From the NCBI GenBank assembly GCA_902577075.1, contig CACGXV010000003.1, positions 1 to 64,000 on the forward strand: a stretch of 64,000 nt of DNA, written 5' to 3'. Below, in pieces: positions 24,343-33,060 of the stretch. Position 1 is the stretch's first letter, and every line of letters begins with the position of its first letter. The notes under the pieces are model-generated. The model was not told the origin of the DNA. It worked only from the letters and a program-made list of their open reading frames with translations, and did not search any database. The translations under genes and the position numbers were made by a program. This stretch comes from an uncultured Pelagibacteraceae bacterium. GTDB lineage: Bacteria; Pseudomonadota; Alphaproteobacteria; Pelagibacterales; Pelagibacteraceae.

Positions 24343-26460
24343 TTATAAACCTAGAGCTTCTCTCTGTTTTTTAGTCCAAGCAAGTGAAATTCTGTCTATA
24401 ATTATTGCTAATAATACAATTCCTATACCTGCTGCCAACCCTCTACCGGTATCAGATCTTGCTAATCCATTAAATACTTCCAAACCTAATCCTTTTCCAC
24501 CAATTAAAGGTGTAACAATCTGCATTGCGAAAGCCATAATTACTGTTTGATTAAATCCAATAACTAAACTTGGAATAGCTAATGGAAATTTAATTTTATT
24601 TAGAGTTTGTAATAAAGTACCACCAAATGAACGTGAAACCTCTGAGTAAGTCCCAGATACTTGAGTTAAACCTAAAGATGTTAATCGAATGATGGGTGGT
24701 ATAGAGTATATAACTGTTGCAAGTACTGCAGATACTATTCCTCCTCCAAAAAACATTAAAACAGGAATTAAATAACAGAAGTAAGGTAAAGTCTGCATGG
24801 CATCCAAAACCACGTTTTGAACATTTCTAAATCTCTCATTATAAGAGGCAATTATTCCAAGAGGAACTCCAATTATAAAGCATAAAGCTACAGACACTAA
24901 AACAGATGATAGTGTTATCATTGATTGTGGCCATATCCCACAAGCACCAATGAAAAGTAATAATATTGCTGTAATAATTGCAAATCTAATACCGACAGTA
25001 AAATATCCAATTGCTGCAAATACCCCTAATGTATACCACCATGGCACATGAGTTAAGAATATATCAAGTGGTCTTAAGAGTTTAAGATATACAAATCCCC
25101 TAAGAGCTTTTGTAAATGCAATAAAACTAGGATTAACAGTTAAAGATTCTACACTACTAGAAATCGGCTGCCTAATTGACAATCTCCACTCTTCAGGAAA
25201 TGATCCTATACTTACCACATAAGAGTCAACGAATGAAATAGTCAGAACAAGTAAAAAAGAAGGTATTATATAATATCTTCTAGAAATTATTTCACCAATA
25301 TCTCTTGCTGTTTCTTTATTTGCTAAAGAAACACAAAATTCAAATACATACGCAATAAATTTTGTTAAATTTGTACAAACAAAATTAATTAAACCAGCTA
25401 AAAATTCTAAAGGCTTTTCTATAATTCTTACTATTGCAAATTTTTCCCAAGATTGTGGGAGTAAATAAAATTTTTGAACATTCGATGGAAGTATTTGTTT
25501 TGTTTTGCTAAATGACATACTAAATCTATCAAACATTATTGCCATGAAAAGAATACAAAGTCCTCCTTCCATTGCCCACCCAACATCAAGTCTTCTAATT
25601 GCTTGCCATACTTGACCACCAATTCCTTCAGCTCCAATGAAACATGCCAAAACTACAAGTGCTAAAGCCATCATTATCACCTGATTAATTCCCATCATTA
25701 TACTTGGTAGCGAGAGTGGAATTTTAATTTTAAATAGTAGCTGTAACTTACTTGATCCAAATGAGGTAGCAGACTCAATTGTTTCTGCTGAAACTTGTCT
25801 TATACCAGTATTTGTTAATCTTATTATTGGAGGCATTGAGTAAATCATAGTGGCTAATATTGCTGGCGCTCCTCCAATTCCAAAAAAGAAAAGAGCTGGA
25901 AAAAGATAAACAAACGCAGGCATTACTTGCATTGTATCTAAAATAGGCTTCATAAAATTTTCAAACCTGTCACTTTGTGAACAAAGCACACCTAGAGTCA
26001 CTCCAACTACGACACATAGTAAAACCGATAAACCCATCAATGCTACCGTTTGCAGAGATGGTTCCCACATTCCTGTTGCACCCCAAAAATAAATGACAAA
26101 TAAAGAGTACAATCCTAATCTTAAACCACCTGCAATTAAGCAAGGCAAAAATATTAATGCTGCAATTAATAGCCAAGGTGAGTCGATAAGGAAATCTTCA
26201 ACAAAGTAATATACATTTTTAATATAACTGGCTATTATTTTGGTAATCCATCTATAATTTTTCTTTAAATAATCTTCACCTTCATTAACCCATGCTGTAA
26301 ATGTAAATTGATCAGTGACGACCTTTGGCATTTTTGAAGGACCATCGCTTTGAAAAGATAACCACAGTGCAACTAAAAATGTTATTAAGATTACAGAATA
26401 TGTAATAATATTTTTTGATGAATTTGGCTTTCCTTGGATACTTGCTACTTCAGAAGACAT
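24343..26460 (-). CDS. proW: Fused double ProW-type permease
   Basis: 705-residue membrane protein carrying two tandem ProW-like permease domains. Each has the BPD_transp_1 core and its own EAA loop: MIYSMPPIIRLTNTGIRQ with SFGSSKLQLLFKIKIPL in the first half, and VIYSIPPIIRLTSLGLTQ with SFGGTLLQTLNKIKFPL in the second. ProW in E. coli is about 354 residues and works as a homodimer; here both copies are one polypeptide. The middle (about 330-450) is a soluble linker plus extra transmembrane segments. Divergent from the second ProV gene (79-base spacer); proX is 89 bases downstream. Confidence 0.9.
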   Translation of the reverse strand: MSSEVASIQGKPNSSKNIITYSVILITFLVALWLSFQSDGPSKMPKVVTDQFTFTAWVNEGEDYLKKNYRWITKIIASYIKNVYYFVEDFLIDSPWLLIAALIFLPCLIAGGLRLGLYSLFVIYFWGATGMWEPSLQTVALMGLSVLLCVVVGVTLGVLCSQSDRFENFMKPILDTMQVMPAFVYLFPALFFFGIGGAPAILATMIYSMPPIIRLTNTGIRQVSAETIESATSFGSSKLQLLFKIKIPLSLPSIMMGINQVIMMALALVVLACFIGAEGIGGQVWQAIRRLDVGWAMEGGLCILFMAIMFDRFSMSFSKTKQILPSNVQKFYLLPQSWEKFAIVRIIEKPLEFLAGLINFVCTNLTKFIAYVFEFCVSLANKETARDIGEIISRRYYIIPSFLLVLTISFVDSYVVSIGSFPEEWRLSIRQPISSSVESLTVNPSFIAFTKALRGFVYLKLLRPLDIFLTHVPWWYTLGVFAAIGYFTVGIRFAIITAILLLFIGACGIWPQSMITLSSVLVSVALCFIIGVPLGIIASYNERFRNVQNVVLDAMQTLPYFCYLIPVLMFFGGGIVSAVLATVIYSIPPIIRLTSLGLTQVSGTYSEVSRSFGGTLLQTLNKIKFPLAIPSLVIGFNQTVIMAFAMQIVTPLIGGKGLGLEVFNGLARSDTGRGLAAGIGIVLLAIIIDRISLAWTKKQREALGL

Positions 26461-26539
26461 ATTATCTAAAATTTAAAATAAATAATTTTACTTTTAAAGA
26501 AAAATATTGTCTATTTTTGTGTTATTAAAATAACAAAAT

Positions 26540-27586
26540 ATGAATAATCAACCAAAAATAACGTGTTCAAATGTTTGGAAATTATTTGGTTCTGACGAAC
26601 AAAGAATAATTAAAGATTTAGATAAAAGTTTATCAATAAAAGAAGTTCAAGAAAAAACTGGACATGTGGTTGCAGTAAAAGATGTTAGCTTTTCAATTGA
26701 GAAAGGTGAGACATTTGTTGTAATGGGTTTATCGGGAAGCGGAAAATCAACCTTAGTTAGATGTATTTCAAGATTAATTGAACCAACGTCTGGAACAGTA
26801 AAAATGGATGATGTTGACGTAACGAAAATGAGCGGAAAAGAATTATTAGATTTAAGAAGAAATAAAATGAGCATGGTTTTTCAACATTTTGGTTTATTTC
26901 CACATAGAACAGTTGTGGAGAATATTGGATATGGTTTAGAGATTAGAGGAAATAAAAAAAATGATAGAGTAGAAAAATCAATGGAAGTTTTAAAAATGGT
27001 TGGTTTAGAAGGTTGGCACAATAATTATCCAAGAGAACTATCAGGAGGAATGCAACAAAGGGTGGGTTTAGCTCGTGCATTAGCTGTAGATCCAGAAATT
27101 TTAATTTTTGATGAACCCTTTTCAGCATTAGATCCATTAATTAGAAGAGAAATGCAGGATGAACTTTTAAAGATTCAAGAAAAGTTACAGAAGACTATGG
27201 TATTTATTACTCATGATTTCTTAGAGGCAATTAAAATGGGTGATCATATTGCAATTATGAAAGATGGAGAAGTTTCTCAAGTAGGGACACCAGAGGAAAT
27301 AGTTGCTAACCCCAAAGATCAATATGTAAAAGATTTTTGCGAAGATGTGCCAAAATACAAAGTCCTTAGTGCAAGCAAAGTAATGAGGGAAGAATGTTGT
27401 GACGATACAAAAAAAATGTTTGAAAACGGATCAAATAATATTCCTCACAATTCAAAAATAGAAACTTTAATTGATAAGCTTGTAGATACAGATCAGAAAT
27501 TTCCAGTGGTTAATAGTGAGACAGGTGAGCTTATTGGTGAAATTGATAGAGCAATAGTTATGAAATCAATGAAATCTGCTAGTTAA
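26540..27586 (+). CDS. proV: Second glycine betaine/carnitine-type ABC ATPase (ProV/OpuAA)
   Basis: 348-residue ATPase, paralogous to the one at 20277. N-terminal leader NVWKLFGSDEQRI and TGHVVAVKDVS, Walker A GLSGSGKST (63-71), signature LSGGMQQRVGLARAL, Walker B ILIFDEPFSALD. The C-terminal part contains one CBS-like segment (NSKIETLIDKLVDTDQKFPV). Because it is divergent from the fused permease with only 79 bases between, it is the more likely natural partner of that permease; the 20277 copy may serve as a regulated alternative. Its 3' end overlaps the convergent EamA gene by 8 bases. No Shine-Dalgarno seen. Confidence 0.9.
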   Translation: MNNQPKITCSNVWKLFGSDEQRIIKDLDKSLSIKEVQEKTGHVVAVKDVSFSIEKGETFVVMGLSGSGKSTLVRCISRLIEPTSGTVKMDDVDVTKMSGKELLDLRRNKMSMVFQHFGLFPHRTVVENIGYGLEIRGNKKNDRVEKSMEVLKMVGLEGWHNNYPRELSGGMQQRVGLARALAVDPEILIFDEPFSALDPLIRREMQDELLKIQEKLQKTMVFITHDFLEAIKMGDHIAIMKDGEVSQVGTPEEIVANPKDQYVKDFCEDVPKYKVLSASKVMREECCDDTKKMFENGSNNIPHNSKIETLIDKLVDTDQKFPVVNSETGELIGEIDRAIVMKSMKSAS

Positions 27587-28511
27587 TTTCTCTACTCACC
27601 TTAGTTTTTTTTTGTTTTACTTTATCTCTCCAAATTATAATCATTCCAGCAAACACAATTACGAAAACTCCTGGAAATAATTGTTCCCATGGAGCTTCAT
27701 TAAAAAATAACCAGCCCAAAACAAATGATGAAGGAATGCCAAAATATTCAAACGAAGCCATCTTACTTGCAGAGATTAATCTGTAAGAATAGATAAAAAG
27801 TATTGCTGCAGTACCTCCAAGAATACCAGTCAATGTCATAAGAAAAAAATCTTGAGTATTTTTTATTTCTGCATGTCCAGTGGTCAATAAAAACAGTACA
27901 ACACCACCAATTACATTAAATATTAAAGTATATAATTGAATTTTTGCTGTTGAGTGACCATCAGGTATAAATTTTAAAATTATCACACTTAATGCCCAAG
28001 CTATCGCAGTTAGAATTGGAAATATTGAGTAAAAACTAAATATGTCACTTCCTGGCTGAACAATTAAAACAACTCCAAAAAAACCTATAAAAATTGCAGA
28101 CCATCTATAAATACCAACCTTATCCTTTAAAAAAATTATCGATAAAATTACAATGAAAAATGGTGAAGAAAATGTAAGAACCATAGCAGTAGCAAATTCT
28201 AAGTTAATAACAGAAATAAATATAAATATATTCATTGATAAGAAAGCCAAACCTCTAAAAAAGCTTAAGATAATGAATTTATTGTTTAGGTTCCTAAAAA
28301 CTGAAATGTACTCTTTAGTAAATAAAATAAGTATAAATAAAGGGATTACCCCCGCAATATTTCTGAATACTGCTAACTGAATTACAGTATATTCATTACC
28401 CAAAAACTTTATTACAACCATATACATATCTACACATAGTATTGCTAAGAGCATGGTAAATATTGCTAAATATGTTTTTTTTAAATCTGTTTTTTCTGAA
28501 GAAATATTCAT
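27579..28511 (-). CDS. EamA/DMT-superfamily transporter
   Basis: 310-residue DMT-family membrane protein, about ten transmembrane segments with the EamA repeat (FLKDKVGIYRWSAIFIGFFGVVLI at the end of the first half is typical). The tail is basic (RDKVKQKKTKVSRE). It is a lone minus-strand gene between convergent ProV and the divergent alcohol dehydrogenase, with a 36-base divergent spacer. Substrate unknown. Confidence 0.85.
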   Translation of the reverse strand: MNISSEKTDLKKTYLAIFTMLLAILCVDMYMVVIKFLGNEYTVIQLAVFRNIAGVIPLFILILFTKEYISVFRNLNNKFIILSFFRGLAFLSMNIFIFISVINLEFATAMVLTFSSPFFIVILSIIFLKDKVGIYRWSAIFIGFFGVVLIVQPGSDIFSFYSIFPILTAIAWALSVIILKFIPDGHSTAKIQLYTLIFNVIGGVVLFLLTTGHAEIKNTQDFFLMTLTGILGGTAAILFIYSYRLISASKMASFEYFGIPSSFVLGWLFFNEAPWEQLFPGVFVIVFAGMIIIWRDKVKQKKTKVSREIN

Positions 28512-28528
28512 TTATAATTTTTTAAAAT

Positions 28529-28536
28529 TGTATACT
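28529..28536. promoter_or_regulatory. Overlapping divergent -10 elements in a 36-bp spacer
   Basis: The spacer 28512-28547 separates divergent EamA and alcohol dehydrogenase genes. Plus-strand TATACT (28531-28536) and minus-strand TATACA (28534-28529) overlap on the palindrome GTATAC. Predicted leaders are about 4 bases (plus) and about 10 bases (minus). Confidence 0.45.
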
Positions 28537-28547
28537 TTATAAAAGAA

Positions 28548-29738
28548 ATGCAAAGTTTTAAACTTAACGAAACCGATATTCTATCCAATCAAGATTGGAC
28601 GTTTCCGACTAATATTGCATACGGTCCAGGTAGATTGAAAGAAATAGGTGGTATCTGTAATAATTTAAATATTAAAAACCCTTTAATTGTTACAGATAAA
28701 GGTAGCACAAAATTACCATTTATAATTAATTTACAAAATTATTTAAAAAGTTCTGATGTAAAATCCGATTTATTTTTTGATATATCTCCAAATCCAAGAG
28801 AAGATGAAGTTTCAAATGGTGTTAGTAAATTTAAAGATGGAAACCATGATGCTATAATTGCAATCGGTGGAGGCAGTGCCATGGATGGAGGAAAATTAAT
28901 TTGCCTCACAGCAAACAATGACGTTCCATTAAGAGATTTTGAGTTTGAATTAACTCCGCCTAACATTAGTAAGGATAACCCGTTCCCAAAAATTATAACT
29001 ATTCCAACAACTGCTGGAACTGGAGCTGAAACAGAAATTTCAGCTATGGTTACTTATTTAAAAGAAGGCATGAAATTTTGTATGTGGCATCCAGATGTTA
29101 GACCTTCCTTAGCATTGTTAGATCCAGAACTAACTATTGGATTGCCAGCAAATTTAACGGCATGGACTGGTGCAGATGCTTTAATCCATGGTATAGAGGG
29201 TTATTGTGTTCCTGGTTTCAATCCAATGTGTGATGGTGCTGCTTTAGAGGGTTTATCTTTGATATCAAAATCTTTAATCACAGCTGTAGAAGATCCTAGC
29301 AATATAGTTGCAAGAGGTGGAATGCATGTTGGATCTTGTTTAGCGGGAATTTCTTTTTTAAAAGGTTTAGGATTAGTACATGCTATTGCTCATATGGTTG
29401 GAGCCGAATACAATACTCATCACGGACTAACGAATGCAATAATATTACCTGTAGTTTTAAAATATAATTTACCAGGTATGGAAGAAAAAGTTAAAAGAAT
29501 GTCAGAGGCTATGCAATTTAAAGATCATTCTGTAGATGCATTTATATCAAACATTGAAAACATTCTTGATAGAATTAAAATTCCAAAAAGTTTGAGCGAA
29601 ATTGGAGTCCCCGAGGATTGTGTTGATAGAATTGCTGAAAAATCAATGAAAGATCAAGCCTATGGACAAAATCCTAGAAAAGCAACTTTAGAAGAAATAA
29701 AGGAAATTACTCTAGCATCCATTAAAAAAGCTAGGTAA
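28548..29738 (+). CDS. Iron-containing alcohol dehydrogenase
   Basis: 396-residue group III (Fe-ADH) dehydrogenase. NAD-binding GGGSAMD at 107-113; metal ligands D210 and H214 (TGADALIHGIEGY), H278 (LVHAIAHMVG) and H292 (NTHHGLTN). Length and motifs are complete. The family acts on primary or secondary alcohols, lactaldehyde, 4-hydroxybutyrate and others; substrate not identifiable. First gene of a four-gene plus-strand operon with amidase (12-base gap), EamA transporter and homocysteine methyltransferase. Confidence 0.9.
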   Translation: MQSFKLNETDILSNQDWTFPTNIAYGPGRLKEIGGICNNLNIKNPLIVTDKGSTKLPFIINLQNYLKSSDVKSDLFFDISPNPREDEVSNGVSKFKDGNHDAIIAIGGGSAMDGGKLICLTANNDVPLRDFEFELTPPNISKDNPFPKIITIPTTAGTGAETEISAMVTYLKEGMKFCMWHPDVRPSLALLDPELTIGLPANLTAWTGADALIHGIEGYCVPGFNPMCDGAALEGLSLISKSLITAVEDPSNIVARGGMHVGSCLAGISFLKGLGLVHAIAHMVGAEYNTHHGLTNAIILPVVLKYNLPGMEEKVKRMSEAMQFKDHSVDAFISNIENILDRIKIPKSLSEIGVPEDCVDRIAEKSMKDQAYGQNPRKATLEEIKEITLASIKKAR

Positions 29739-29750
29739 TAGTAAATTCCC

Positions 29751-31169
29751 ATGCTTGAAAATAAATCAGTTAAAGAAATTATTTCTTTAATTAAGAAAAA
29801 GGATGTTTCAGTAAAAGAAATAGTTGGCTTATATTTTGAAAGAATAAAAAAATTTAATCCATCTTTGAATGCTATTGTTTCAATTAAGGATGAAGAGGAA
29901 ATAATTAAAGAAGCTGAGATTAAGGACAAAAATTTTGAACAGAATAAGCCGTTATTTGGCTTACCTCTTGCCTCTAAAGATTTGCTAGATGTAGTTGGTT
30001 TTCCAACCACTTATGGTTTTCCTGGATATAAAGATTATTTTCCAAAAAAAAATTCTATAATTGTTGATCGTCAGATAGATGCTGGTGGATTAATAATTGG
30101 AAAGACAAATACTGCTGAATTAGGAGTGGGCGCTCATACAGCTAATAGATTATTTGGAATAACACCAAACATATATGGAAATAGTCAATCATCAGGTGGA
30201 TCGAGTGGTGGAGCTGGTGTTGCAGTTGCAGCAAATTTACTGCCATTTGCTGATGGTACAGATATGATGGGTTCTTGTAGAACACCTGCTGCTTACGCAA
30301 ATGTTTATGGTTTTAGACCAACACCAGGATTACTTCCCGATTATCGAACAAATGAAAAAAAGAAAAATCTTCCAGTTATTTCAACACCAGGATGTCTAGC
30401 CAGAACACCTGAAGATATGTCTATTTTTTTAGATGTCATAGTTGGAGAACATAAAGAAGATCCAATTTCTTTCAGTTTAGATAATTCTTTTAGTGAGGTT
30501 AATTTAAGTGACCAGGAATTTTCAAAAATAAAAATTGGATGGTTATCTGATATGAATGGTAATTATCAATATGATCCTGAGATAATTGAAATATGCAACA
30601 AACAACTTAACAATCTTGAAAAGTATAAAGTTATAATTGAAAACTTAAAACCAAAAATAGATGCTCATAAATTATGGAATTGCTGGGGAACGTTGAGAGC
30701 AAAAAGTATTTATGAGGATATTATTACAATGAATATAAAAGATGTTAATGAAATGACTCCTCAAGCGATATGGGAATACAATAAAGGTATCAAACTTACA
30801 GATGAAGATGTAAAATCTGCTCTTAACTCAAGAATTGAATTATCAAATGATGTAAATAGTTTATTTGGTGATTTTGATTTTTTAGCTTTACCATCTCAAC
30901 AATCATTTCCTTTTGATAAAAATTTAAGACACCCAGAAAAAATTAATGATAAATTAATGGATACTTATCATAGATGGATTGAAATACATATATTTGCTAG
31001 TCTTTTTTACTTACCATCAATTTCTTTACCTATTGGTTTTAATAAAGAGGGATTTCCAATAGGTATTCAAATTATAGCAAAACAAAAAGAAGATTTAAAA
31101 GTGATATCTTTTGCAAAAAGATATGAAGAAATTTTTAATTATTCTAAAATTAAACCAAAATTAAACTAA
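29751..31169 (+). CDS. Amidase signature-family hydrolase
   Basis: 472-residue amidase (GatA/indole-acetamide hydrolase-like). The Ser-cisSer-Lys triad is visible: K76 in PLASKDLLD, S151/S152 in SSGGSSGGAG and nucleophile S175 in MMGSCRTPA. It hydrolyses a carboxamide; it is not GatA because no GatB/C is near and the C-terminal region is divergent. The stop shares one base with the next ATG (TAATG), implying coupled translation with the EamA transporter. No signal peptide. Confidence 0.88.
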   Translation: MLENKSVKEIISLIKKKDVSVKEIVGLYFERIKKFNPSLNAIVSIKDEEEIIKEAEIKDKNFEQNKPLFGLPLASKDLLDVVGFPTTYGFPGYKDYFPKKNSIIVDRQIDAGGLIIGKTNTAELGVGAHTANRLFGITPNIYGNSQSSGGSSGGAGVAVAANLLPFADGTDMMGSCRTPAAYANVYGFRPTPGLLPDYRTNEKKKNLPVISTPGCLARTPEDMSIFLDVIVGEHKEDPISFSLDNSFSEVNLSDQEFSKIKIGWLSDMNGNYQYDPEIIEICNKQLNNLEKYKVIIENLKPKIDAHKLWNCWGTLRAKSIYEDIITMNIKDVNEMTPQAIWEYNKGIKLTDEDVKSALNSRIELSNDVNSLFGDFDFLALPSQQSFPFDKNLRHPEKINDKLMDTYHRWIEIHIFASLFYLPSISLPIGFNKEGFPIGIQIIAKQKEDLKVISFAKRYEEIFNYSKIKPKLN

Positions 31170-32062
31170 TGGTCAGACACAAACATCATTTTAAAATAGC
31201 TTTTGCATTAGCAATAGCTGCTGGATCATGGGGAGTTTATTGGCTACCTCAAAGAATTTTAGAAGATGGGGGACTCACTGGAGGTTGGGGAACAATTTCT
31301 CAAATGATGATCGGAATTTTATTACTTACACCCATCTCTTTGTGGAGAAAGTATAAAGGTCGTACATCTGGTTTAGAAATTCCTTTTGTTGGTTTTTTAA
31401 CCGGCAGTGGTTTTATATGTTACGCATTAAGTTTCTTGCTTACAGATGTTGTAAGAGCATTGATCATGTTTTACATGATACCTGTCTGGACGACTATTTT
31501 TGAAATATATTTTTTAAAAAAAAGACCAGGTTTAGAAAGAGTTTTAACTTTAAGCTTAGCACTTGGGGGCTTGTGGGTAGTTTTCAGCCAATCTAATATC
31601 ATACCATTACCACAAAATGCAGGAGATTGGTTGGCATTACTAGGAGGTGTACTATTTGGCGCTGGATTAGTACGTTTAGAAATTTCTAAAACAGACGGTG
31701 TGTTTCCAGTAATCTTTTCTTTCTTCGTTTATGGGACAATATTTAACATTTTTGCTGGCTTTATTTTAAAAGATTACTTAGGACCTATGCCACCGATTGA
31801 AGCCTTTGCATCAATGTTTACTTTTTTAGTTCTTATTTCAGTATTTTATTTTATTCCTACCGGAGTAGTTATAATGTGGTCTCCATCTGTTTTAGGTGCA
31901 GGCCTTTGTGCAATATTGTATTTAAGCGAAATAGTAGTTGGAGTTATATCAGCTGGCATTCTGACTGACGAAACATTTGGTTGGAGAGAAGTTGTTGGAA
32001 GTACAATGATTGTTGTAGGAGGAGTATTAGCTGTTGTTCTAGCACCAAAAGAAGAAAAGTAG
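31169..32062 (+). CDS. EamA/DMT-superfamily transporter
   Basis: 297-residue DMT-family membrane protein with about ten transmembrane segments. N-terminal AAGSWGVYWLPQRILEDGG differs from the other EamA copies here, so it is not a recent duplicate. Translationally coupled to the amidase (1-base overlap) and directly followed by the homocysteine methyltransferase (TAG ATG). Its place inside this operon suggests traffic of an amide, alcohol or methyl donor. Confidence 0.83.
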   Translation: MVRHKHHFKIAFALAIAAGSWGVYWLPQRILEDGGLTGGWGTISQMMIGILLLTPISLWRKYKGRTSGLEIPFVGFLTGSGFICYALSFLLTDVVRALIMFYMIPVWTTIFEIYFLKKRPGLERVLTLSLALGGLWVVFSQSNIIPLPQNAGDWLALLGGVLFGAGLVRLEISKTDGVFPVIFSFFVYGTIFNIFAGFILKDYLGPMPPIEAFASMFTFLVLISVFYFIPTGVVIMWSPSVLGAGLCAILYLSEIVVGVISAGILTDETFGWREVVGSTMIVVGGVLAVVLAPKEEK

Positions 32063-33052
32063 ATGCTGTTTAAAGAAAAGTTTAAATCAAATTCAAAAAT
32101 ATTCTTAGATGGTGGAAATGGTTCTGAGATTGCAAACTTAGGAGGTGAGATGACGCCAGCTTTTTCTGCATTAGCAACAATCACAGCACCAGAAATTGTA
32201 AGACAAGTTCATGAAAATTTTATGGATGCAGGCTGTGATCTTATTACAGCAAATACCTTTAGCACTACAAGACACAATATGAATAGCGTTAATAGAGGTA
32301 ATGAAACAAAGGAGTTTATTGTTAGATCTGTCGAAATAGCCAAAAAGGCAATTAAGAATAAGGGAAAAGAAAATATAGTTGGAATAGCAGGGAGTATGTC
32401 GAATTTTTTCTCATTGAAGGAAAATGAATTTGTTCCAAACCCAAAATACATACCTTCATTTAGAGAGGAAGAGAGAAATTATAAAGAGGCTGCAAAAATC
32501 TTAAAAGAAGAGGGAGTCGATCTTTTAATTCTAGAAATGATATTAGATATAGATCACTCAAAAATCTTACTTAACTCTGCATTAGAAACTGGTTTACCTG
32601 TTTGGGTTGGACTTAGTTGCTGTATAAGCAAGTTTGATAATAACGTTATTGGAAGAAATTTTAGAGCTGAAAAAGAAAAATCACTTATTTATGATGAAAG
32701 TATATACAAAGAGCAACCAAAATTTATTCCTGATGACAAGATTGTTCTTTTAGATGATATTATGAAATCTCTAACAAATATGGGCGGAGATGTTTATGGT
32801 ATTATGCATACTTGGCTTGTTGATGCCTTCGATGGATTGAGGGTAATTAAAAATAATTGGCAGGGTCCAATTATGTTTTATCCAGAGATACATAAGTTTG
32901 ATACAAAAACACATAAGGCAACAGTGACATACGCAGAGGATGAATTTGCTGATGAATGTGGAAAACTAATTGATGATCAAATTCAAATTATCGGAGGGTG
33001 TTGTGGTGTCACAGATAATCATCTCAAAAAATTAATTTCTAGGTATTCTTAA
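32063..33052 (+). CDS. Homocysteine S-methyltransferase-family protein
   Basis: 329-residue zinc-dependent methyltransferase TIM barrel (BHMT/MmuM/MetH N-terminal family). Seen: FLDGGNGSEIANLGGE at the start, ANTFSTTRHN, and the C-terminal zinc pair GGCCGV (C313/C314). The usual first zinc cysteine (G-V-N-C) is replaced by GIMHTW, with H249 at that place. The reaction would transfer a methyl group from betaine, S-methylmethionine or a sulfonium compound to homocysteine. Last gene of the operon starting at 28548. A paralogue is at 34686. Confidence 0.83.
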   Translation: MLFKEKFKSNSKIFLDGGNGSEIANLGGEMTPAFSALATITAPEIVRQVHENFMDAGCDLITANTFSTTRHNMNSVNRGNETKEFIVRSVEIAKKAIKNKGKENIVGIAGSMSNFFSLKENEFVPNPKYIPSFREEERNYKEAAKILKEEGVDLLILEMILDIDHSKILLNSALETGLPVWVGLSCCISKFDNNVIGRNFRAEKEKSLIYDESIYKEQPKFIPDDKIVLLDDIMKSLTNMGGDVYGIMHTWLVDAFDGLRVIKNNWQGPIMFYPEIHKFDTKTHKATVTYAEDEFADECGKLIDDQIQIIGGCCGVTDNHLKKLISRYS

Positions 33053-33060
33053 TTTTAATT

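Noticed and set aside
29660..30010. Minus-strand open frame of 116 codons across the ADH/amidase junction
   Set aside because: Antisense to two firm genes and of low-complexity Ser/Leu/Ile content, as expected from AT-rich reverse frames.
31846..32184. Minus-strand open frame of 112 codons
   Set aside because: Antisense to the EamA and methyltransferase genes, no homology features.
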